A stretch of DNA of 11,745 nucleotides from Chloroflexota bacterium (GTDB lineage: Bacteria > Chloroflexota > Anaerolineae > Promineifilales > Promineifilaceae): the NCBI GenBank assembly GCA_008501785.1, contig QQUD01000448.1, positions 1-11,745 of the forward strand. The letters run 5' to 3'. Both the position numbers and the translations under genes were made by a program. Below, piece by piece: positions 7,237-11,745 of the stretch; positions within the stretch are counted from its first letter, which is position 1; each line of letters starts with the position of its first letter. The notes under the pieces were generated by a model. That model searched no databases, was not told where the DNA came from, and saw only the letters and a program-made list of their open reading frames with translations.

Positions 7237-7650
7237 ATGCGTGAACTGATTAGCTTGCTGTTTGTGTTTGCGGGCGTCTTTTTTGTGCTGGTGGCGGGCA
7301 TTGGCATGGTGCGGATGCCGGATATTTTTCTGCGCATGTCGGCGGCGACGAAGGCGGCGACGTTGGGATTGGGTTTGATTTTGGTGGGAACGGCCGTTTA
7401 CTTCTGGGACCTAAGCATTTCTGCACGTGCAGTTGCCACCATAATTTTTGTGCTGCTGACAGCGCCCGTCTCGGCGCACATGATTGCCCGCGCAGCCTAT
7501 TCAGATGGCGTTGAACTCTGGGACAAAACTCAGGTTGACCAGCTAAAGGGACGTTACACGACAGACCAGGAAACGTTAGCCAGCTTTCCTGTTTCTGATG
7601 ATGTGGTAGAAAAAGAAGATGAGGGGGAGAAGAAAATAATTAATTTGTGA
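7237..7650 (+). CDS. mrpG: Mrp antiporter subunit G (MrpG/MnhG)
   Basis: Last subunit of the Mrp complex, 137 residues with three membrane helices. The signature GMVRMPDIFLRMSAATKAATLG is present in two adjoining blocks (about residues 23-44), followed by a helix with GTAVYFWDL and a third with TAPVSAHMIARAAY. GAGGAGG (7224-7230) lies 6 nt before the ATG. The C-terminal tail (about residues 100-137) is hydrophilic and acidic and longer than in typical MrpG. The palindrome at 7390-7397 supplies the Thr-Ala-Val of the second helix. The stop codon lies inside the 15-bp inverted repeat that closes the operon. Confidence 0.94.
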   Translation: MRELISLLFVFAGVFFVLVAGIGMVRMPDIFLRMSAATKAATLGLGLILVGTAVYFWDLSISARAVATIIFVLLTAPVSAHMIARAAYSDGVELWDKTQVDQLKGRYTTDQETLASFPVSDDVVEKEDEGEKKIINL

Positions 7651-7723
7651 ATTGTTGAAATGGCGAATGGTTAATGATGGGTTGCCAGCATAACACTTTC
7701 ATTAATAATTCAACAATTCACAA
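7645..7723. repeat. Long inverted repeat at the end of the mrp operon
   Basis: TTGTGAATTGTTGAA (7645-7659) is the exact reverse complement of 7709-7723. A second pairing, TTAATGA (7671-7677) with TCATTAA (7699-7705), lies inside, leaving a 21-nt loop. TTCAACAATT recurs directly after it at 7725-7734. The units GTGAATT, TGGCGAA and TGGTTAA on the left arm again suggest 7-nt spacing. There is no T tract, so it is not a typical intrinsic terminator. It may protect the 3' end of the mRNA, or be a small non-autonomous repeat element. Confidence 0.75.
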
Positions 7724-7875
7724 GTTCAACAATTAAATACTTTACGTCAAAACACAGAAAACATTCGTCTTTCCGCTCAGGACCACGCGTCGTTAGCAAG
7801 TTTGTCTTTCCCCTACTCTAAATTCTCCACAATTAGCTTTTCCCCTCATTTTGGGTATGATTCTTCTAATTCAGA

Positions 7876-7905
7876 TTGACATATAAACTGAATGAATTTT
7901 ATTAA
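7876..7905 (+). promoter_or_regulatory. Predicted promoter of the CPA2 antiporter / PII-like unit
   Basis: A perfect TTGACA (7876-7881) is followed after 18 nt by TATTAA (7900-7905), a moderate -10 box. A start near 7912 would give a 5' leader of about 120 nt containing the two hairpins at 7923-7967 and 7983-8016. Confidence 0.5.
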
Positions 7906-7922
7906 TTTATCGAAAAATAATA

Positions 7923-7967
7923 GCGGTATGATGCATCTGTTTGCATGATTAACCAACATCATATCGC
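7923..7967 (+). promoter_or_regulatory. Leader hairpin upstream of the CPA2 antiporter gene
   Basis: GCGGTATGATG (7923-7933) pairs with CATCATATCGC (7957-7967), giving eleven pairs including one G-T wobble, around a 23-nt loop. AACC in that loop (7951-7954) could pair with GGTT just downstream (7969-7972) to form a pseudoknot. The same GGTT could instead pair with AACC at 7983-7986, which is the 5' arm of the next hairpin. Confidence 0.5.
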
Positions 7968-7982
7968 AGGTTATTTCTTAGC

Positions 7983-8016
7983 AACCGTTGAAAAACGAAA
8001 GTTTTTACTGGTTTTT
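7983..8016 (+). terminator. Terminator-like hairpin before the CPA2 antiporter gene
   Basis: AACCGT (7983-7988) pairs with AC-GGTT (8007-8013, one bulge), and AAAAAC (7991-7996) pairs with GTTTTT (8001-8006) around a GAAA tetraloop. It ends in a run of T residues (8012-8016) only 17 nt before the start codon. The stem is A/T-rich, so terminator strength is uncertain; blocking of translation is another possibility. Confidence 0.45.
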
Positions 8017-8033
8017 ATAGTTGTTGAATAAAT

Positions 8034-9272
8034 ATGGCTGAACAATTTTTGAATTTGATTTTGGCCCTTTCGATTGTCATCTTTGTGGCGAAGGCGAGCG
8101 GGTATTTGAGCACAAGACTAGGACAACCCGCCGTGTTAGGGGAGCTACTTGCGGGTTTGATATTGGGGCCGACGGTTTTGGATATGTTGCATGTGTGGCC
8201 TGTATTTTCACATGATGAACTACTGCCAGAAGTGTTAACGATGATGGGCGAACTCGGTGTCATTTTTCTGATGATGCTGGCCGGTTTAGAACTTCATTTA
8301 TCAGAGTTGCTGAGTTCAGGCAAGGTTGCATCCTTGTCCGGTGTGTTGGGTGTGGTTGTACCTCTCTTGTTGGGGTGGGGAACGGCCGCTTTGTTCGGCG
8401 TTAGCACATCAGAGGCCATTTTTATTGGGCTGGCACTATCCGCAACCAGCGTCAGTATTTCGGCACAGACATTGATGGAATTGGGCGTGCTGCGGAGTCG
8501 TGTGGGGTTGGGCATGTTGGGCGCGGCCGTTTTTGATGATGTGTTGGTGATTTTGATGTTGTCCATTGCAACAATCACCTTTGGTACGGGTGGTGGAACG
8601 GTTGGCGGCATTTTGTTAACTGTTTTGTTCATGATCATTTATCTGATTGTGGCATCAGTATTTGGCATTCGCCTGCTGCCGCGACTGCTTTCGTATGTAG
8701 ACCGGCTGCCAATTAGCCAGGGAACGCTGGCATTTACGTTGGTGACGTTGCTTTTGTACTCATGGGCGGCAGAAGTATTGGGCGGCATGGCCTCGATCAC
8801 CGGAGCATTTTTGGTAGGGTTATTCCTGGGCCGAACGCCGTATAAAACCAAGATTGAACGTGGTGTAGCAGCGTTGGCATACGGCTTTTTTGTCCCTATC
8901 TTTTTTGTGAATATCGGTCTGGAAGTAGATTTGCTGGCCGTGAGCGGCAGTGCTATTTGGTTTGCGCTGCTGCTTGTGATTGTGGCTGTAATTAGCAAAA
9001 TTGTAGGCAGTGGTGTCGGCGCAATAATGGGTGGATTTACAATGCGTGAATCAATCCAACTTGGTATTGGGATGGTATCACGTGGCGAAGTTGGCTTAAT
9101 TGTGGCTTCTTTTGCATTAGCAGAAGGGTTACTTTCGTTGGCAAATTTTGCTATTGTTGTATTCATGGTGATTGTGGCGACTTTGGTGACGCCGCCATTA
9201 CTCCGCCTTTCGTTTGCCTCCCCAGGTGCGCCGCAAGCGCCTGAGGAGAGCGTGCGGGAACAGGTGACGTGA
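8034..9272 (+). CDS. CPA2-family cation/H+ antiporter, NapA-like, without RCK domain
   Basis: Integral membrane antiporter of the CPA2 superfamily (Na_H_Exchanger fold), 412 residues with about 12-13 spans. RLGQPAVLGELLAGLILGP (about 28-46) and LMMLAGLELHLSEL (79-92) are the usual N-terminal motifs. The unwound-helix motif LSATSVSISAQTL is at 135-147. GAAVFDDVLVIL carries an Asp-Asp pair at D168-D169. In NhaA and NapA the equivalent pair marks electrogenic Na+/H+ exchange, whereas KefB/KefC have Gln-Asp. The protein ends soon after the last helix and has no TrkA-N/TrkA-C domain, so it is not a complete Kef-type channel. Near-palindrome copies at 8382 and 8523 lie in frame, the latter coding for the Ala-Ala-Val just before the Asp pair. 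The PII-like gene follows after 38 nt. Na+ versus K+ preference cannot be read from the sequence. Confidence 0.92.
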   Translation: MAEQFLNLILALSIVIFVAKASGYLSTRLGQPAVLGELLAGLILGPTVLDMLHVWPVFSHDELLPEVLTMMGELGVIFLMMLAGLELHLSELLSSGKVASLSGVLGVVVPLLLGWGTAALFGVSTSEAIFIGLALSATSVSISAQTLMELGVLRSRVGLGMLGAAVFDDVLVILMLSIATITFGTGGGTVGGILLTVLFMIIYLIVASVFGIRLLPRLLSYVDRLPISQGTLAFTLVTLLLYSWAAEVLGGMASITGAFLVGLFLGRTPYKTKIERGVAALAYGFFVPIFFVNIGLEVDLLAVSGSAIWFALLLVIVAVISKIVGSGVGAIMGGFTMRESIQLGIGMVSRGEVGLIVASFALAEGLLSLANFAIVVFMVIVATLVTPPLLRLSFASPGAPQAPEESVREQVT

Positions 9273-9310
9273 TGTTTCTAATGAAATCTTTTTATAGAGG
9301 GATATGAATT

Positions 9311-9685
9311 ATGAATTACATGGTCATGCTTATTTTACACAGAGTGGATGAATGCACTAATATTTTGGATGCCTGGGATGAAGAAGGGGTGGGTGGTATC
9401 ACAATTTTAGAAAGCTCTGGTATGGGGCGTGAGCGCCGCTTGAAAACGGAGCGGGATATTCCGCTGATTCCTTCTCTAGCCGATTTTTTGCGGACACCAG
9501 AGGAAAGACATCGCACGATATTTACTGTGGTTGAGGATGAATCGTGGGTGGACCGGTTGATCGAAGTCACAGAAAATATTTTGGGTGATATGGAAAACCC
9601 GAAAAATGGGGTGATTTTTGTGCTGCCGGTGGCGCGAGCGCATGGGTTAGCTGGTGGGCAGGCGCGGGCGAAGAAGGGGAAGTAG
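9311..9685 (+). CDS. PII-like signalling protein linked to the antiporter
   Basis: Small soluble protein of 124 residues with a PII (GlnB) layout. An N-terminal strand MVMLILHRVDE leads to a helix ILDAWDEEGV and then GGITILESSGMGR, which matches the PII pattern GI/VxGxTVxExxGFGR. After a loop come strand FTVVEDES, helix DRLIEVTENILG and strand GVIFVLPVARAHGL, matching the second half of PII. The T-loop lacks the Tyr of the uridylylation site and is instead basic, then Pro/Leu-rich. The C-terminal tail is Lys/Gly-rich. PII-like proteins such as SbtB bind adenine nucleotides and control a neighbouring transporter, so control of the CPA2 antiporter is a reasonable inference. AGAGGG (9296-9301) is 9 nt before ATG 9311; ATG 9320 is an alternative. 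The start codon lies in a tandem ATGAATT duplication (9304-9317). Confidence 0.82.
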   Translation: MNYMVMLILHRVDECTNILDAWDEEGVGGITILESSGMGRERRLKTERDIPLIPSLADFLRTPEERHRTIFTVVEDESWVDRLIEVTENILGDMENPKNGVIFVLPVARAHGLAGGQARAKKGK

Positions 9686-9696
9686 AATAATATATA

Positions 9697-9717
9697 GTGA
9701 ATTGTGAATTGTGAATG
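9697..9717. repeat. Heptameric tandem repeat (GTGAATT)
   Basis: Three units in a row: GTGAATT (9697-9703), GTGAATT (9704-9710), GTGAATG (9711-9717). It directly abuts the palindrome-pair terminator. It resembles the ATGAATT pair at 9304-9317 and the GTGAATT start of the repeat at 7647. Confidence 0.8.
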
Positions 9718-9754
9718 AACGGCCGTTTCTGCTTGGTTGGAAACGGCCGTTTTT
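9718..9754 (+). terminator. Intrinsic terminator built from two ACGGCCGT palindromes
   Basis: AACGGCCGTTTC (9718-9729) pairs perfectly with GAAACGGCCGTT (9740-9751) around a 10-nt loop, followed by T residues to 9754 and a further TTT. It lies 32 nt after the stop of the PII-like gene, between convergent units. The T tract is on the plus-strand side only. Each arm is itself a palindrome, so the DNA could also form smaller cruciforms. Confidence 0.85.
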
Positions 9755-9770
9755 GTTTACGCTTGCACCC

Positions 9771-10442
9771 TTAATTTATTTTACGACGCTGCCATTCAAG
9801 GCCCAATCCGGTGAGCAAGAATGTAGCACCAATGCCTGCTATTCCAATGAACCAAATTGTGTTTGCAGCGGGTTGATTGGCAGCAGCTCCAGAATCGGGG
9901 TTCAATATTGATGCGTTTGCCTCTGTGATCGTGGTTGTGCCATTATTTGTGACGATGATTGCATTGGCACTTCCTTCTGCAACCGGGTTCGCAATTTGAC
10001 TTGCCGCGGCAGCGATACAGAAGTTGATGCTGTTATGATCAAGCGTTCCATCTTTGTAAACTGGCACATAGATTGGATTTTGTGATGTTACAATCATATT
10101 GGTCTCAGGGATCGCCATCACTTCCCAATTACTTTCGCCGGCCGCAACAAGTCCAAATGTGCCATCACTCCCAGTTGTTAAAGGGATGATTGTGGTGGCA
10201 TCACTGCTCGTGAACTGCATATTTACATTGGCAACAGGTTGTTCACCCTCAACGCCACTGTTTATACAATTGCCGTCTCCATTCACATCTAAATAAACAC
10301 TGCCAAAAATAGACCCTCGCGGTTCATTTTGATTCGATGCGACATTCGTCGGTGTTGGCCTAGGTGTTTGTGCCAGAACGGGTGCTGCGACCATAAGCCA
10401 TAAACATATAATTGCAAATAGGGAATGCCATTTAATCTTCAA
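9771..10442 (-). CDS. Secreted SdrD-B-like domain protein with C-terminal membrane anchor
   Basis: Protein of 223 residues. A signal peptide (about 1-24, ending PVLA before QTP) is followed by a short Pro/Thr stretch. Residues about 43-110 resemble an SdrD B-like/Cna-B-type beta-sandwich: GSIFGSVYLDVNGDGN, with Asp/Asn residues spaced as in a calcium loop (D52, N54, D56), then GVEGEQPVANVNMQF. A linker rich in Ala/Asn/Thr leads to a C-terminal membrane helix (about 195-214) and the basic end RRKIN. This resembles a surface anchor, but no LPXTG is present. The start is a TTG (10440-10442). An AAGGAGGAG that encodes the last residues of the upstream gene lies 6 nt before it, which implies translational coupling. 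Function is structural or adhesive at best guess. Confidence 0.8.
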   Translation of the reverse strand: MKIKWHSLFAIICLWLMVAAPVLAQTPRPTPTNVASNQNEPRGSIFGSVYLDVNGDGNCINSGVEGEQPVANVNMQFTSSDATTIIPLTTGSDGTFGLVAAGESNWEVMAIPETNMIVTSQNPIYVPVYKDGTLDHNSINFCIAAAASQIANPVAEGSANAIIVTNNGTTTITEANASILNPDSGAAANQPAANTIWFIGIAGIGATFLLTGLGLEWQRRKIN

Positions 10443-10443
10443 A

Positions 10444-11745
10444 CTACTCCTCCTTCGTGGGTGTTGGTGTTGATATAGTAAGTGTTGGTGTCAATACAGT
10501 TGTTGTCGGTGACGATACAGACGGTGTTGGTGTTGATGTAGATGATGTGGAAGTTGATACAGTTGGTGTAGGCGTGATTGGGCTAATCGGTGTAGGGGTG
10601 TTCCGTGGCTCATCGCTATCAATTTGGTTTAATGCTCCATTACTGATGAATGTACCCGATGCAGTGAGCGAGATTGGCCCTAGCGTATTATTGTTTTCGT
10701 TTGGACATTCATTAACTGTATTATCAGTATCCGCCTGTGCATACAGTTGGTGAGCGCCACCGGTAAAGACGTATGGCGTACTGTATGTTTTGCTTGTGCC
10801 AGCGTTTAGATCGTCTCCTTGAATGCCCCAGCCAATATTACCTGCTACCATGACCTGCGGTACACGGTCGACGTAGAAGTCAAGGAAGAAGTTGTTGCCA
10901 TAAGCAACGTTTTTGCTTCCTTGGTTCCGCAGCGTGATAAATACAGTTGCGGTTTCTCCGGCAACCGGGTTGGCTGGCTCGACACGTATTTCTGTGACTA
11001 CCAGATCAATGTCTGTTGATGTACAAGAAACAGGCGTGGGTGTCGGTGTTATCGGTGTTGGTATTGGTGTTGGTGTTGACGAGTTGTTGGTCATTATCAT
11101 TGGTAAGTAGACGAATGATTCCTCTTTACCAATGGGACCAATGGTAGTTATGTTGGTTGCAGAATCCGTGATGGCATTGTCGGTAATGGAAGTAACGGTA
11201 ACAACAGTTCTATCTACTGTATCATCATCGGCCGTTCCCGGAATATTGATGCGTACTGAAATATCGGCTGTGTCGCCTTTTGCTAATGTGATCCTTTCGG
11301 TTGACATGATGATTGGCCAGCCCTGGGTAGAAACGGCCGTAATCAGATAAGAGTCTGTCGCGTTGCCTGTATTTTCAATCGTATGCAGATATTGGACCGT
11401 CGTCCCAGCTTCAGCCGTTTTGCTGCCATCTGGATAAATATCTACACCGAGCGTTGCCACAGGGCCGTTAATATTGGTCGTGTTGACGGCATTGTCATTT
11501 GCTGAACTATCAGTTAATGATTTGGCAACCACATGCATTATGTCTTGCCCATCAACCGCGTCAGACGGGACAGTAAGGGAAACCACGATGGTTTCAGTCA
11601 TACCCGAAACGAGTGTGAGATCATCAGGTTCGACTGTTTCCCAACCATTGCTACTACTAGCAATAAAAGTAAACCTATCCGTTCCATTGCCTGTATTGGT
11701 TATAACATGACTGTAGGTGATGACATTACCAGCATCAGCCGTACC
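10444..11745 (-). CDS. Cell-surface protein with NEW3-like repeats and CARDB domain (5' partial)
   Basis: The frame is open to the window edge, so the N-terminus is missing; 433 residues are visible. Two tandem domains of about 108-residue period occupy roughly 1-100 and 108-205. They share TADAG/TAEAG, ITNTGN/IENTGN, a central NGW/QGW and a final run of Thr/Asp-rich strand residues. They resemble NEW3/DUF11-type beta-sandwiches. Next come VYLPMI (about 212-217), a Pro/Thr linker (224-238), a CARDB domain (about 243-361, bracketed by two Cys residues that may form a disulfide) and a long Ser/Thr/Pro tail (382-430). There is no membrane anchor at the C-terminus. VYLPMI-like motifs before Pro/Thr linkers are common in Chloroflexota secreted proteins, in my recollection. 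One palindrome copy (11333-11340) reads Thr-Ala-Val within the second repeat. The downstream anchored protein is probably co-expressed. Confidence 0.85.
   Translation of the reverse strand, partial: GTADAGNVITYSHVITNTGNGTDRFTFIASSSNGWETVEPDDLTLVSGMTETIVVSLTVPSDAVDGQDIMHVVAKSLTDSSANDNAVNTTNINGPVATLGVDIYPDGSKTAEAGTTVQYLHTIENTGNATDSYLITAVSTQGWPIIMSTERITLAKGDTADISVRINIPGTADDDTVDRTVVTVTSITDNAITDSATNITTIGPIGKEESFVYLPMIMTNNSSTPTPIPTPITPTPTPVSCTSTDIDLVVTEIRVEPANPVAGETATVFITLRNQGSKNVAYGNNFFLDFYVDRVPQVMVAGNIGWGIQGDDLNAGTSKTYSTPYVFTGGAHQLYAQADTDNTVNECPNENNNTLGPISLTASGTFISNGALNQIDSDEPRNTPTPISPITPTPTVSTSTSSTSTPTPSVSSPTTTVLTPTLTISTPTPTKEE

Larger units (their letters stand above)
7724..8033. other. Intergenic region between mrpG and the CPA2 antiporter gene
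   Basis: No gene is supported here. Positions 7740-7870 hold nothing that I can name; this stretch is pyrimidine-rich on the plus strand. The right part holds a promoter (7876-7905) and two hairpins described separately. The start codon at 8034 has no visible ribosome binding site. Confidence 0.6.
162..11340. repeat. Dispersed octameric palindrome ACGGCCGT (11 exact copies)
   Basis: Exact copies start at 162, 483, 3284, 4013, 4041, 5140, 6472, 7390, 9719, 9743 and 11333. One-mismatch copies that keep CGGCCG start at 2004, 8382, 8523 and 11228. Flanks tend to extend the palindrome: the copy at 4009-4024 is a perfect 16-mer, GGAAACGGCCGTTTCC. With equal base use an 8-mer is expected about 0.2 times in this length. 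Copies lie both in genes and between them and show no target-site duplications, unlike inserted mobile elements. Confidence 0.9.

Noticed and set aside
8639..9166. 175-codon minus-strand open frame inside the CPA2 antiporter gene
   Set aside because: Low-complexity Ser/Thr/Asn/Pro translation typical of an antisense shadow; the plus-strand gene has conserved motifs.
9718..9751. Palindrome pair as terminal inverted repeats of an insertion sequence
   Set aside because: The copies are 24 nt apart with no transposase or target duplication; a terminator stem explains them.
10447..10600. Possible minisatellite in the GTTGGTGTT-rich stretch
   Set aside because: It is the coding sequence of a Thr/Pro/Ser-rich linker on the minus strand; its irregular 6- and 9-nt patterns follow from the amino acids.

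Overview
The window most likely comes from a filamentous or otherwise surface-protein-rich member of the Chloroflexota (Anaerolineae/Ardenticatenia-like). This is inferred from the style of the secreted proteins (a VYLPMI-type motif followed by Pro/Thr linkers and a CARDB domain), from heptameric intergenic repeats, and from the absence of Gram-positive or proteobacterial hallmarks. No rRNA, tRNA, CRISPR array or insertion sequence was seen.

Layout: 1-253 has no supportable gene. At 302-670 and 1056-1415 there are two small soluble genes, a clear DUF2294 protein and a divergent relative. They are separated by a 385-base region with a good sigma-70-type promoter and two successive terminator-like hairpins. 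A third terminator-like hairpin with a competing upstream helix lies just before the next unit, at 1522-1639. Positions 1676-7650 hold a complete seven-gene Mrp/Mnh multisubunit Na+(K+)/H+ antiporter operon in canonical order A-B-C-D-E-F-G, mostly with overlapping or near-overlapping genes. Its one large gap (mrpA-mrpB) is filled by a G-rich/C-rich heptad inverted repeat. A 15-bp inverted repeat closes the operon at 7645-7723. At 8034-9685 a CPA2-family cation/H+ antiporter without RCK domains is followed by a PII-like signalling protein; this unit has its own promoter, a leader hairpin and a terminator-like hairpin. It ends in an intrinsic terminator made of two copies of an octameric palindrome. 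From 9771 to the right edge, two minus-strand genes encode secreted or cell-surface proteins; the second is cut by the window edge.

How it fits together: the region is a cation/pH homeostasis island. Mrp and the CPA2 antiporter would exchange Na+ or K+ for H+ at the cytoplasmic membrane. The PII-like protein is a candidate ligand-responsive regulator of the CPA2 antiporter. The DUF2294 proteins are candidate accessory factors of the Mrp unit. Three transcription units carry leaders with competing helices ahead of terminator-like hairpins, which suggests transcription attenuation, possibly by unrecognised riboswitches.

The strongest sequence-level oddity is genome-repeat architecture. The palindrome ACGGCCGT occurs 11 times exactly in 11.7 kb (about 0.2 expected by chance), in coding and non-coding DNA, and mostly in the reading frame that gives Thr-Ala-Val. 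In addition there are heptameric tandem repeats at several intergenic sites. Together these recall the HIP1 octamer and STRR heptamers of cyanobacteria, although the octamer sequence is different.
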